Below are positions 9,593 through 17,783 of a DNA stretch of 40,952 nucleotides, one piece after another. The stretch is from NCBI GenBank assembly GCA_018057925.1, contig JAGPCT010000033.1:1-40952 (forward strand). Reading direction: 5' to 3'. Both the position numbers and the translations under genes were made by a program. The stretch's first letter is position 1, and every line of letters starts with the position of its first letter. The notes beneath the pieces were generated by a model that saw nothing but the letters and a program-made list of their open reading frames with translations, did no database searches and was not told the origin of the DNA. The DNA comes from Saprospiraceae bacterium (lineage in GTDB: Bacteria; Bacteroidota; Bacteroidia; Chitinophagales; Saprospiraceae).

Positions 9593-9631
9593 CGGAAAGG
9601 CAGTATTTAATTTACTTCCTTTCCGATTTTT
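9593..9631 (+). terminator. Terminator-like hairpin between atpA and atpG
   Basis: CGGAAAGG (9593-9600) and CCTTTCCG (9618-9625) form a perfect 8-bp stem with a 17-nt loop followed by ATTTTTA. It is intra-operonic, 32 nt after the atpA stop. By inference it could reduce expression of the single-copy gamma subunit relative to alpha. Confidence 0.55.
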
Positions 9632-9655
9632 ACACAATATAAATATCACTTTTTA

Positions 9656-10549
9656 ATGGGTGCTAATTTAAAAGAAGTAAGAGAGCGGATAAAATCGGTT
9701 GTTTCTACACAGCAGATTACCAAGGCTATGAAGATGGTCTCTGCGGCTAAGTTACGCCGTGCTCAACAAGCCATCGTTCAATTGAGACCATATAGTGAAA
9801 AGCTAAATGGTATGTTGACGAATATTCTGTCAAATATCAGTGGCGACGACTCTTCTGTATTTAATGCAGAACGTGAAGCAAAAAGCATTGCCATCGTTAT
9901 TGTTACTTCCAATAGAGGGCTTGCAGGTGCATTAAACTCTAATATATGCAAAGCCGCAACAGAATTGGTTAAAACGAAGTATGCGGAAGCTCTTGCTGCC
10001 AATAATGTTACTTTTGTTACGATCGGGAAAAAAGGTAATGACTATGTAAAAAGAGTATATAAAAATGCTCCTGTAATCAATGATTATGTCAATGCTTTTT
10101 CCGACCTTTCATTCAATAACATTGCACCCATAGCATCAGTGTTGATGGACGACTTTGTAGCAGGTAAGTACGACGCCATTGAAATTGTATATAGTAAGTT
10201 TAAAAATGCCGGAACGCAAATATTTAAGACGGAGAAATTCCTTCCGGTAAAGAAGATGCCGGTAGATCGCTCTTCCAATGCAAAACGAGCAGACTATATC
10301 TTCGAGCCGGATCAAAAAAGCTTATTGGAATATTTGATACCGATTATTTTAAAGACCCAATTTCACAAGACGTTGCTTGATACCAATGCATCTGAGCATG
10401 GAGCACGGATGACGGCAATGGACAAAGCCACTGAAAATGCTGATTCATTGTTGAAAGAGTTGAAGATCAATTACAACAAAGCACGTCAAGAAGCCATTAC
10501 TAATGAACTTTCGGAAATAGTCGGCGGTGCAGCAGCATTGAATGGTTAA
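9656..10549 (+). CDS. atpG: F0F1 ATP synthase subunit gamma
   Basis: Central rotor shaft of F1, 297 residues. The N-terminal helix (MGANLKEVRERIKSVVSTQQITKAMKMVSAAKLRRAQ) and the C-terminal helix (SEHGARMTAMDKATENADSLLKEL...ITNELSEIVGGAAAL) pair as the coiled coil inserted into the alpha3beta3 head; both are intact and highly typical. It is the last gene of the operon: a strong intrinsic terminator follows 22 nt after the stop. Confidence 0.97.
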   Translation: MGANLKEVRERIKSVVSTQQITKAMKMVSAAKLRRAQQAIVQLRPYSEKLNGMLTNILSNISGDDSSVFNAEREAKSIAIVIVTSNRGLAGALNSNICKAATELVKTKYAEALAANNVTFVTIGKKGNDYVKRVYKNAPVINDYVNAFSDLSFNNIAPIASVLMDDFVAGKYDAIEIVYSKFKNAGTQIFKTEKFLPVKKMPVDRSSNAKRADYIFEPDQKSLLEYLIPIILKTQFHKTLLDTNASEHGARMTAMDKATENADSLLKELKINYNKARQEAITNELSEIVGGAAALNG

Positions 10550-10571
10550 TAGATTTTTATATAGAAATAAT

Positions 10572-10607
10572 AATACCGTCCTGAGCATTCAAGACGGTAT
10601 TTTTTTT
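10572..10607 (+). terminator. Intrinsic terminator of the ATP synthase operon
   Basis: AATACCGTC (10572-10580) and GACGGTATT (10593-10601) form a perfect 9-bp stem with a 12-nt loop, running into a tract of eight T. It is the strongest terminator in the window and ends the atpB-G transcription unit. Confidence 0.85.
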
Positions 10608-10646
10608 GAAGTAAAAATAAGTAAGTTGTTTGTTGTAATCGGTGAA

Positions 10647-10714
10647 TAATACCGAGTGGATCGTAATAATCCAATTACATTGGTCTAAACGACTATCATC
10701 GGGATAGCTACCGA
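10647..10714 (+). repeat. Palindromic dispersed repeat, family 2, copy 1
   Basis: Roughly 68 bp that aligns, with a few small gaps, to the reverse complement of 32727-32792. Shared landmarks are TAATACCGA at the left edge, CATTGGTCTAAACG in the middle and CTATCATC near the right. In the other copy the middle forms a GACCAAT/ATTGGTC hairpin; here one arm is partly lost (TCCAAT). No coding potential. Confidence 0.6.
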
Positions 10715-10851
10715 GAGTATTTTGATTTTAAGGAAAGTTGGACTTATTTATAAATCAATTTGGTATAACAATGTAAAAATTTCGGTATATAAACATGTCG
10801 TTCTTTCAGTATCAAATTTTGTACCCTCTGGTGTTGTCATTGTTGAATCTG

Positions 10852-11000
10852 AATTAAGCAATCGAGGTTTTAAAAAACCGAAGAAGACTGATTATAAGGG
10901 ACGTTCCAATTTAGGAGTCGTTTTAATGATTTTAAAATCATTGTTTAAGAATCCAATTTAAAATTCCACATTAATAAAAAGTGGATTATTAGTTAAAAGG
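10852..11000 (+). repeat. Three-hairpin dispersed repeat, family 1, copy A
   Basis: About 150 bp in the gap between the atp terminator and the convergent hydrolase gene. Left hairpin around GGTTTT/AAAACC (10866-10879); middle hairpin AATGATTT/AAATCATT, a perfect 8-bp stem; right hairpin TCCAC/GTGGA; then TTAAAAGG. The same order is found in copy C (20487-20638). An open frame at 10722-10961 overlaps it but resembles no protein and is rejected. Apart from this element and the family 2 copy, nothing else was recognised in 10608-11067. Confidence 0.65.
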
Positions 11001-11067
11001 ATTGTTGTAATTAATGGTAGCGGTTAAGGGATTTTTCATTTCGGCATAATGTTTTAGGCTGCCTTTG

Positions 11068-12237
11068 TCATTCTACTTTTATGATTTTCGTTGTCATGCC
11101 ATTAACTTCTAAAAAGTATAAACCTGTTTCTACATCTGAAATGTCAATTATATATTTTTCACCTTTTTGTATTTGCGTTTCGGTCTTTATAAGGTGTCCT
11201 GATAAATTATAGATAGAATATGTTAGTTTGTTTTGTATAGTTCCAAAGGTCAAATAGATACAATTGTTTGTAGGATTTGGATAAATTTTAAGTTTTGTCG
11301 TTTTAAAAGAATTATTTAACCTTGAAGTAATTGCTGATGTCAGTATATATGTCCATACATTGTTGTTTATTATGCTTGGTTTAATAGGGACATTATGATT
11401 GAGCAATACTAAGCCAGGTGATTGTGTAGTATAAAGACAATGTGAGTTTGTATAAGGTGGTGAAAGGTTGTCAACGTGTGTTGAGTCATCATTCAGAAGC
11501 ATTCCAAGTCCAGAAATAATTTCAAATTGCTTAAAATAAGATACAGCTTCATCATTAAGACTTAAATAAGAATAAAATCGGTTTACAGGTGTTATTCCAG
11601 ATTGTCTTATCCAATTGGCCGATTTAGAATAAAAGTCACTGTAATCGTTTGTTCCAGCAAACATTAAAACTCTATCAACTAAATATTTCTTTGCAAGATA
11701 ACAGGCATGTCCAGAACCCTGAGAATGCCCTCCTACAATTATTTGTGACCAATTTAAAGAGGTTGGTGTTGTTAAATATTGTCCCCAGTTTTGTGATGGG
11801 TATGTCAGATCTAAGTACTGTATCAACTTTAATGTTCTTGAATAAATAGAATTTAGACTGTCAATTGTTATGACATCACTAACAGGTGTCCCAAAGCATA
11901 TTTCTTGCCTGTATTTATTGAACGCCATACTGTCCGAACTGTTGGAAAGGCTTGCCGCAGCAACATTATTAGGATAGCTCAAATTGATAAAGTCAAATCC
12001 GAGGATAGAAGAATGAAGCCTTAATGCGATGTAATCTGTTGAGCTACTACTTCCTGTCCCTCCAATAAATAAGAATAACTTATTTAGTTGAAAACTTGTA
12101 TTTCTGCTCACCGCACTACTGTCTTGTGCTGCGGCATAGTTGAGGTCGGTCTGATTGGGTTTAACGAAATAGGTTTGTACTTGTCCAAAACAATAACATG
12201 TTGTTAAAGACAGTAAAAACAAAAATGTGTTTTTCAT
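11068..12237 (-). CDS. Secreted alpha/beta-hydrolase-like protein with T9SS sorting domain
   Basis: A 389-residue exported protein. Residues 1-19 are a signal peptide (cleavage after CFG). The central part is an alpha/beta-hydrolase fold resembling the BPSS1187 family, with the nucleophile elbow GGHSQGSGH placing the likely catalytic serine at S172; D229 and H266 or H281 are candidates for the rest of the triad. Residues ~315-389 are a type A T9SS C-terminal sorting domain (LKIYPNPTNN, YSIYNLSGHLIKTE, GLYFLEVNG), directing it across the outer membrane to the surface or medium. It stands alone between repeat-filled gaps on both sides, suggesting an accessory gene. Substrate unknown; esterase or lipase-like activity is an inference. 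Confidence 0.8.
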   Translation of the reverse strand: MKNTFLFLLSLTTCYCFGQVQTYFVKPNQTDLNYAAAQDSSAVSRNTSFQLNKLFLFIGGTGSSSSTDYIALRLHSSILGFDFINLSYPNNVAAASLSNSSDSMAFNKYRQEICFGTPVSDVITIDSLNSIYSRTLKLIQYLDLTYPSQNWGQYLTTPTSLNWSQIIVGGHSQGSGHACYLAKKYLVDRVLMFAGTNDYSDFYSKSANWIRQSGITPVNRFYSYLSLNDEAVSYFKQFEIISGLGMLLNDDSTHVDNLSPPYTNSHCLYTTQSPGLVLLNHNVPIKPSIINNNVWTYILTSAITSRLNNSFKTTKLKIYPNPTNNCIYLTFGTIQNKLTYSIYNLSGHLIKTETQIQKGEKYIIDISDVETGLYFLEVNGMTTKIIKVE

Positions 12238-12260
12238 AATTCTGTGTAGGTTTGTATTAA

Positions 12261-12555
12261 TTATCCTTCTTTTGAATATTTTTTTTGACTGCGCACAGGT
12301 CTGTATATTTTTCCAATAATGGGTTTATTTTCATACAACCTTGCGTATATTTTCTTATAAAAGTAATCATTATTAGGATTTACCAAAATAATCCAAGTGG
12401 GTAAGGAAATATTTTTTTTCGATACATGATATGAAAACTTTGCATTTTGTGGATCTATTTAAGCAGTTTTTCAGATTTTTTTGAGCTTATCCTTTATTTC
12501 GTTACTTGAAAGACTGATTCCGGTGATCTTTTCAAATAGAGAGTCATCGCTATCT
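12261..12555 (-). pseudogene. Possible eroded reading frame upstream of the secreted hydrolase
   Basis: On the minus strand one frame reads protein-like for about 95 codons, ending at a TAA at 12261-12263, but is broken by two in-frame stops near 12440-12460. Stretches include DDSLFEKITGISLSSNE before the stops and LPTWIILVNPNNDYFYKK after them. I recognise no family and see no start codon. It could be chance coding in AT-rich DNA. Low confidence. Confidence 0.25.
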
Positions 12556-12569
12556 TGTCCAGGTCTTTC

Positions 12570-12933
12570 CCATTGTTATTAATCTTCTTTTCTTCAATTG
12601 ACTATTGAATTACTTCATTATCTTATTGAAAACTTTTTTCTCAGTCAAATCCTTTTGAAATCGGCTCAAAGTACTATAATCCGGTACGTCATCTTCTATC
12701 TTTAAGCCATATAGCCATATAGTTGATTTTAAGTTGTTGGACAGCATCTCCACAACTTTATCACTCAAGTTATTCCAAATCGAAAGCAATTGCATCATGA
12801 ATAACAATAACTCACATTATGCTCTAGCTCCTGTCAAGGTATTACCTTTAGAATATGCCTTGTTTATTTCTTTTTTCATAGCTGCACAGTCAATTATCTG
12901 ATTAATCTGGTTATAAAAGGTGACTTTCGTGAC
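12570..12933 (-). pseudogene. IS5-type transposase remnant (N-terminal DUF772 part)
   Basis: The minus-strand frame reads VTFYNQINQIIDCAAM...NKAYSKGNTLTGARA, a stop, then CELLLFMMQLLSIWNNLSDKVVEMLSNNL...DDVPDYSTLSRFQKDLTEKK, another stop, and NSQLKKRRLI. This is the N-terminal DUF772 domain of IS5-group transposases, in which the segment from NLSD to STLSRFR is diagnostic. Two in-frame stop codons (12817-12819 and 12610-12612) interrupt one continuous frame, and the DDE catalytic half is missing, so it is dead. No terminal inverted repeats were recognised. It marks this pocket as a past insertion site. The family call rests on motif recognition only. Confidence 0.7.
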
Positions 12934-12987
12934 TTTAACGTCAACGAATATAGTAAGAATTTGTTACCATTTTATTTATATTTTTAT

Positions 12988-13125
12988 TCCTAATTTAACA
13001 ATATAAGTTTTGAAAAAGTCGAATAGTGTTGATAATAAGGGCCGTTCCGATGTACCAATCATTTCAAGTGGTTCTATAAACCATAGATTACTAGTTGCTT
13101 ATCGATCCAGCATGTTTAAAAGTAA
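12988..13125 (+). repeat. Three-hairpin dispersed repeat, family 1, copy B
   Basis: A more diverged copy of the ~150 bp element, between the transposase remnant and the 3' end of yifB. The left hairpin arms are AACA/TGTT where copy C has AGCA/TGCT, so both sides changed together. The middle hairpin is TGGTT/AACCA. The right hairpin is largely lost; the copy ends in TTTAAAAG. Confidence 0.6.
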
Positions 13126-13213
13126 ATAATTTGACAAGTCACATTGCAATAAATGGATAGAGGATCTGGGTAATTTAGTCATTGATGATAATAAAAAATA
13201 TTATATTCATGTG

Positions 13214-14773
13214 CTAAGTTGGCATCCAAGACTCCTTGTCCAAGCTCCTAAAATGAATTGCCTCCGCAAGGTGTTCTATAGTAATATTGGGACTTCCAGC
13301 TAAGTCTGCAATGGTTCTGCTTACCTTTAATATTCTGTCATAAGCACGGGCAGAAAGTTGTTGTTTTGTCATTGCAGCCTTCAGGAGGGCGGTACCTTGA
13401 GGCGTGAGTTGGCATAATTTTCTGACAATATTGCCGGGCATCTGGGCATTGGAATATACGTTTTTGATTTCTTTAAATCGTTCTTCTTGTATTTCCCGGG
13501 CGGCAACTACCCGTTGTCGGATAGACTCACTTCTTTCTATATCTGGTTGTTCATCGGCCAATTTATCATAAGAAACGGGCGTCACTTCAACATGTAGGTC
13601 GATCCGGTCTAAGAGTGGGCCCGATATTTTGTTTAAATATTTTTTGACTACTCCGGGAGCGCATACACATTCCTTCTCAGGATGGTTGTAATAGCCGCAT
13701 GGACATGGATTCATGGATGCAACCAACATCAGACTTGCCGGATAATCGATGGTTTGGCGTGCACGGCTTATGGTGACGACACGATCTTCCATTGGTTGGC
13801 GCATCACCTCTAAGGCTTCTCTTTTAAACTCCGGCAATTCATCTAAAAACAACACGCCATTGTGAGCAAGTGATATTTCGCCGGGTCGAGGATTGGAGCC
13901 ACCACCTACTAATGCTACATCGCTAATTGTATGATGAGGCGAGCGAAATGGTCTTCTGGTGATGAGTGAAGAGCCTTTTGAAAGGGTGCCTGCGACGGAA
14001 TGGATTTTAGTTGTTTCGAGTGCCTCCTTGAGGGACAATTGAGGTAAGATGGTAGGAAGGCGCTTTGCCAGCATAGTTTTTCCGGCACCGGGCGGCCCTA
14101 TGAGGATAACGTTGTGCCCACCTGCCGCTGCTATTTCAAGTGCCCGCTTGATGTTTTCTTGACCTTTTACATCAGCAAAGTCTTCCATATAATCGGAATG
14201 GTTGTTGAAAAATTCCTCTCTTGTATTAATAGAAATTTTTTCCAAGCTTCCTTCCTGATTAAAAAACTGAACGACATCCTTTAAATTATGAGCAGCATAT
14301 ACATCCAAATCATTGACTATGGCGGCCTCCCTAGCATTATCGGCAGGTAGAATAAATCCTTTAAATCCTTCCTTGCGTGCCTGAATGGCAATGGGCAATG
14401 CTCCTTTAATAGGTCGTAGTTCACCGTCTAATGATAACTCTCCCAAAATGATGTATTTGTCCAATATATCCGTTGTGATATATCCCGATGCAGCCAGCAT
14501 GCCTATAGCGATGGGTAGGTCATAAGCGGCACCTTCTTTTTTCATATCTGCCGGAGCCAGATTGACCGTCATATTGATACGGGGTAGCTTTAGGCCTATA
14601 TTGGAAGTCGCTGCGGCGATGCGCATATATCCTTCTTTTACTGCATTGTCGGGTAAGCCTACTAAAAAATAACCCATTTTGCCCGCCTGAACAGGACCTC
14701 CTGAGTTGACTTCAACATCAATGGTACATGCATCCACTCCATGAGTTGCACTGGCATATACTTTTACTAACAT
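13214..14773 (-). CDS. YifB/ComM-family Mg-chelatase-like AAA+ ATPase
   Basis: A 519-residue protein from the ATG at 14773. An upstream ATG at 14881 would add 36 unusual residues and is rejected because the family begins MLVKVYASATHG. Residues 1-160 are the ChlI N-terminal domain with a Lon-like fold. The AAA+ core follows with Walker A GPPGAGKT at 226-233, a Walker B-like GVLFLDELPEF, an MNPCPCGYYNHPEKECVCAP Cys-rich segment and a LLDRIDLHVEV motif. The family includes ComM, a helicase promoting branch migration during natural transformation; that role here is an inference from homology. It is transcribed divergently from the SnoaL-like gene, and a repeat copy sits just beyond its 3' end. 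Confidence 0.93.
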   Translation of the reverse strand: MLVKVYASATHGVDACTIDVEVNSGGPVQAGKMGYFLVGLPDNAVKEGYMRIAAATSNIGLKLPRINMTVNLAPADMKKEGAAYDLPIAIGMLAASGYITTDILDKYIILGELSLDGELRPIKGALPIAIQARKEGFKGFILPADNAREAAIVNDLDVYAAHNLKDVVQFFNQEGSLEKISINTREEFFNNHSDYMEDFADVKGQENIKRALEIAAAGGHNVILIGPPGAGKTMLAKRLPTILPQLSLKEALETTKIHSVAGTLSKGSSLITRRPFRSPHHTISDVALVGGGSNPRPGEISLAHNGVLFLDELPEFKREALEVMRQPMEDRVVTISRARQTIDYPASLMLVASMNPCPCGYYNHPEKECVCAPGVVKKYLNKISGPLLDRIDLHVEVTPVSYDKLADEQPDIERSESIRQRVVAAREIQEERFKEIKNVYSNAQMPGNIVRKLCQLTPQGTALLKAAMTKQQLSARAYDRILKVSRTIADLAGSPNITIEHLAEAIHFRSLDKESWMPT

Positions 14774-14897
14774 ATTATAAAAATTGGTGATTAAGTTGAT
14801 TAAGTTGTGTAAAGATATGACATCTTGAATTATTTTCCAACATTTTTTAACTTTAACCGTTTTTAAAATAAATCTTGTCAAATATCAATTACATTCA

Positions 14898-15398
14898 ATG
14901 AAATTTCCCGAGCTAAAGTCATTGTTGGTGTTATTATGCCTAATTGTAATCGTTCCAGTATTTTCATCTTATATTAGTAATACAAATCAAGAAGAACAAA
15001 ATAAGGTGATTGATGCCTGGCATCATGCGGCAGCGGTGGGAGATTCAGCTACTTTTTTCGGTTTGATGACGGAAGATGCTGTATATCTGGGGACAGATCT
15101 CTCTGAAAGGTGGGATAGGACTTCGATGGCACGAGACTTGGGTAAGTATTTCCGCGGAAGAAAGGCATGGCATTTTGAACCTTTTGACCGACATTATTAT
15201 GACTTGAAGGATAAAAACAAAGTGATGTTTGACGAAAGCTTGAAGACATGGATGGGGCCTTGTAGGGCAACTGGTGTGCTCGCCAGAGTGAATGGAAAAT
15301 GGAGGATTGCTTATTACAACCTCAGCGTAGCCGTCCCCAATCAATACATTAAAGAATATATTAAACTGTTACCTTCAGAAGAGGTATTAACCAATTAA
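14898..15398 (+). CDS. Exported SnoaL-like / NTF2-fold protein
   Basis: A 166-residue protein with an N-terminal hydrophobic segment (about 8-25, LLVLLCLIVIVPVFSSY) serving as signal peptide or anchor, followed by a SnoaL_3/NTF2-like cone domain: DAWHHAAAVGDSATFFGLMTEDAVYLGTDLSERW near the start and NGKWRIAYYNLSVAVPN at the end are characteristic. Such domains bind small hydrophobic ligands or act as enzymes; the role here is unknown. Its stop is 2 nt before the bshB1 start, so the two are certainly co-transcribed. Confidence 0.85.
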   Translation: MKFPELKSLLVLLCLIVIVPVFSSYISNTNQEEQNKVIDAWHHAAAVGDSATFFGLMTEDAVYLGTDLSERWDRTSMARDLGKYFRGRKAWHFEPFDRHYYDLKDKNKVMFDESLKTWMGPCRATGVLARVNGKWRIAYYNLSVAVPNQYIKEYIKLLPSEEVLTN

Positions 15399-15400
15399 TC

Positions 15401-16120
15401 ATGCAAAAAGTAGATATCCTCGCTATTGGGGCACATCCCGATGACATCGAACTGGGTTCCGGCGGGACACTCATTAAAATGATCGAACAAGGTCATAGTG
15501 TTGGCTTGTTGGACTTGACAATGGGTGAATTAGGTTCCAATGGCAGTGGATCATTGCGCCTGGAAGAAGCTGAAGAAGCCCGAAAAAGATTGGGCGGTAT
15601 GTGGAGACGTAACCTGAGGCTTAAAGATTGCTTTTTTACGGTGGATGAAGCATCCATTTTGGCAGTAGCTCGAATCATTCGGATAGCAAAGCCTTCGATA
15701 ATCCTCGCCAATGCCCCTTCTGATAGGCATCCGGATCATGGTAAGGGTGCAGAATTGGTAGATAGAGCGACATTTGTCAGTGGATTGGTCAAAGTAGAGC
15801 TGAAGGATGATGATGGTCTTGTCCTTGACCGATGGCGACCCAAGATTGTACTAAACTACATTCAGGACATGCACATAGCGCCACATATCGTTGTGGATAT
15901 TACTGATTATCATCAAAAGAAATTAGAAATGGTGTCGGCTTATGCATCCCAATTTTTTATGAATAAAGATCAGGTTCATACCCCGATCAGCGATGAGGAT
16001 TTCTGGGTGTTTTTAGAAGCCAGGGCAAGAGAAATGGGACGAGCAGCCGGAGTAAAATTAGGAGAAGGATTTGTGAGTCGCACAGTGCCATGTGTTGGAG
16101 ATTTGATGCACTTAGTTTGA
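15401..16120 (+). CDS. bshB1: Bacillithiol biosynthesis deacetylase BshB1
   Basis: A 239-residue LmbE/PIG-L family zinc deacetylase that removes the acetyl group from GlcNAc-malate in bacillithiol synthesis; cytoplasmic. The zinc ligands are visible: AHPDD places H12 and D15, and the RHPDHGKG motif supplies H113. The GELGSNGSGSLRLEEAEEARKRLG stretch and the C-terminal EGFVSRTVPCVGDLMHL are typical of BshB1 in Bacteroidota, which use bacillithiol as a major thiol. bshA and bshC are not in the window. It starts 2 nt after the SnoaL-like gene and ends 20 nt before the Nif3-like gene. Confidence 0.92.
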   Translation: MQKVDILAIGAHPDDIELGSGGTLIKMIEQGHSVGLLDLTMGELGSNGSGSLRLEEAEEARKRLGGMWRRNLRLKDCFFTVDEASILAVARIIRIAKPSIILANAPSDRHPDHGKGAELVDRATFVSGLVKVELKDDDGLVLDRWRPKIVLNYIQDMHIAPHIVVDITDYHQKKLEMVSAYASQFFMNKDQVHTPISDEDFWVFLEARAREMGRAAGVKLGEGFVSRTVPCVGDLMHLV

Positions 16121-16140
16121 TCGTATTTATTAAAATATAG

Positions 16141-16938
16141 ATGAAGTTACAAGAGATAATACAACATTTAGAACATCATGCACCGCTTGAATATCAAGAA
16201 AGCTATGACAACAGTGGACTGATTGTAGGGCATCCGGACATGGACATCACAGGTGCTATTATAAGTTTAGATGCTACGGAATCCGTTGTCGATGAAGCTA
16301 TAGAGGCAGGCTTTAATTTGATTATTGCCCATCATCCAATCGTTTTTTCAGGATTAAAAAGATTTACCGGACAAAATTACGTACAGCGTACCATCATCAA
16401 GGCAATACGCAACAATATTGCCATTTATGCCATACATACCAATCTCGATAATGTGATCGACGAAGGCGTAAATAACAAAATCGCAGAGCGAATCGGACTT
16501 TCTCGATGTGAGGCTCTCCTCCCTCATCCCGGTGCACTAATCAAGGATCGTCCTCGTGGTACCGGACTAATTGGTTGGACCCAACATCCGATAGAATGGA
16601 CCTTTTTTTTGGAAGACCTAAAACAAAAAATGCAGGTACATGTTATAAGATATACGCAGCCGGTGAAGACTACCATTCATAAGGTAGCAGTGTGCGGAGG
16701 TTCAGGTTCATTTTTATTAAATCAGGCAATAGCCATGGAATGCGACGTTTTCATAACGGCCGATTTCAAATATCATGAGTTTTTTGATGCCAATGATAAA
16801 ATTATGATAGCCGATATAGGACATTATGAAAGTGAACAATTTACAATAAATTTAATTAAAGACTTGATAATCAAAAAAATTAGTAATTTTGCGCTTCGTT
16901 CGACTAAAGTTATTACAAATCCAATTAACTATTTATAA
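16141..16938 (+). CDS. Nif3-like dinuclear metal centre protein (YbgI/DUF34 family)
   Basis: A 265-residue member of the Nif3/DUF34 family of toroidal hexamers with a dinuclear metal site; often annotated as GTP cyclohydrolase I type 2, with true function unsettled. Metal-ligand motifs are IIAHHPIVFSG (H64, H65), HTNLD (near 99-103) and the C-terminal DIGHYESEQ. Many Bacteroidota and Firmicutes homologues are ~365 residues because of a central CutA/PII-like insert; this one lacks the insert and resembles the short E. coli YbgI form. It is in a tight run, 20 nt after bshB1 and 5 nt before the zinc-ribbon gene. Confidence 0.93.
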   Translation: MKLQEIIQHLEHHAPLEYQESYDNSGLIVGHPDMDITGAIISLDATESVVDEAIEAGFNLIIAHHPIVFSGLKRFTGQNYVQRTIIKAIRNNIAIYAIHTNLDNVIDEGVNNKIAERIGLSRCEALLPHPGALIKDRPRGTGLIGWTQHPIEWTFFLEDLKQKMQVHVIRYTQPVKTTIHKVAVCGGSGSFLLNQAIAMECDVFITADFKYHEFFDANDKIMIADIGHYESEQFTINLIKDLIIKKISNFALRSTKVITNPINYL

Positions 16939-16943
16939 AAATT

Positions 16944-17702
16944 ATGGCAAAAAAGGAATTATCAGTTAGTGAAAAGCTAAGATCATTATACAATCTTCAA
17001 CAAATTGACTCGCAGATTGATGAAATTCGAATCCTCAAAGGTGAGTTGCCGATGGAGGTAAGTGATCTGGAAGATGAAGTTGCCGGCTTAGATACCCGGG
17101 TAACTAAGATAGATACCGCTATTAAGACGATGGAACTGGATATAAAAAACTATCAAAACCATATCAAAGAAAGTGAAGCCTTGATAGCCAAGTATGAAAA
17201 ACAATTGGATAAAGTCAAGAACAACAGGGAATTTGATGCCGTAAACAAGGAAATAGAACTCCAGAAGTTGGATATTCAATTGGCTGAGAAAAAAATCAAA
17301 GAATTGCGCTTTTCCAAAGAAGGTAAAAATGAAGCATTGGTCGCTGCTCAAGAACGCAGAACCAACAAGCAAGAAGACCTCGAAAAGAAATTAGTTGAGT
17401 TGAAGGAAATCATCAGCCGCACCGAGAAAGATGAAGAAAAACTGTTGGCGGTCTCTGAAAAGCAACAGAAGAAAATCGAAGAGCGCCTCTTGAAAGCATA
17501 CCAAAAGATTAGAAACACTTATCGCAATGGTTTGGCTGTAGTTTCCGTCGAGCGTAATGCATGTGGCGGATGTTATAATGCTATTCCACCACAACTCCAG
17601 ATGGAAATAGGATTAACCAAGAAAATCTTAGTGTGCGAGCATTGTGGACGTATCTTAGTGGATAAAGCCACTATCTTGGAAGAAGAAACCACTGAAGCTT
17701 AA
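16944..17702 (+). CDS. Coiled-coil protein with C-terminal C4 zinc ribbon
   Basis: A 252-residue cytoplasmic protein. About residues 15-190 form a long antiparallel-type coiled coil rich in Glu and Lys (repeated LEKK/ELKE blocks). The C-terminus carries a C4 zinc ribbon with NACGGC and LVCEHCGR, separated by IPPQLQMEIG, the zf-RING_7 arrangement. Proteins of this type are found next to Nif3-like genes in many bacteria and have been linked to translation or RNA, but the precise role is not fixed. It starts 5 nt after the Nif3-like gene and is followed by an intrinsic terminator, so it ends the operon. Confidence 0.9.
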   Translation: MAKKELSVSEKLRSLYNLQQIDSQIDEIRILKGELPMEVSDLEDEVAGLDTRVTKIDTAIKTMELDIKNYQNHIKESEALIAKYEKQLDKVKNNREFDAVNKEIELQKLDIQLAEKKIKELRFSKEGKNEALVAAQERRTNKQEDLEKKLVELKEIISRTEKDEEKLLAVSEKQQKKIEERLLKAYQKIRNTYRNGLAVVSVERNACGGCYNAIPPQLQMEIGLTKKILVCEHCGRILVDKATILEEETTEA

Positions 17703-17723
17703 GTGGATGTTTCTTCCTAGTGA

Positions 17724-17758
17724 AGCCTCAAATACTGATTTGGTGTTTGAGGCTTTTT
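17724..17758 (+). terminator. Intrinsic terminator after the zinc-ribbon gene
   Basis: AGCCTCAAA (17724-17732) and TTTGAGGCT (17746-17754) form a 9-bp stem with a 13-nt loop, followed by TTTTATTTT. Its 3' arm also supplies the TTTG used as -33 element of the next promoter. Confidence 0.85.
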
Positions 17759-17776
17759 ATTTTAAAAATATTTTTG
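17746..17776 (+). promoter_or_regulatory. Promoter of the TPR protein gene, overlapping the upstream terminator
   Basis: TTTG at 17746-17749, a 19-nt spacer, then TATTTTTG at 17769-17776: an ideal Bacteroidota promoter. The -33 element lies inside the terminator stem. The predicted transcription start (about 17783) falls at or next to the GTG start codon, implying a leaderless or nearly leaderless mRNA. Confidence 0.6.
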
Positions 17777-17783
17777 AAAGCCA

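Noticed and set aside
10722-10961. 79-codon plus-strand frame between atpG and the secreted hydrolase
   Set aside because: It overlaps a family 1 repeat copy, has no recognisable family, and its composition is that of the surrounding non-coding repeats.
13214-14881. Longer yifB start at 14881
   Set aside because: The extra 36 residues are unlike the family, whose conserved N-terminus begins at the ATG at 14773.
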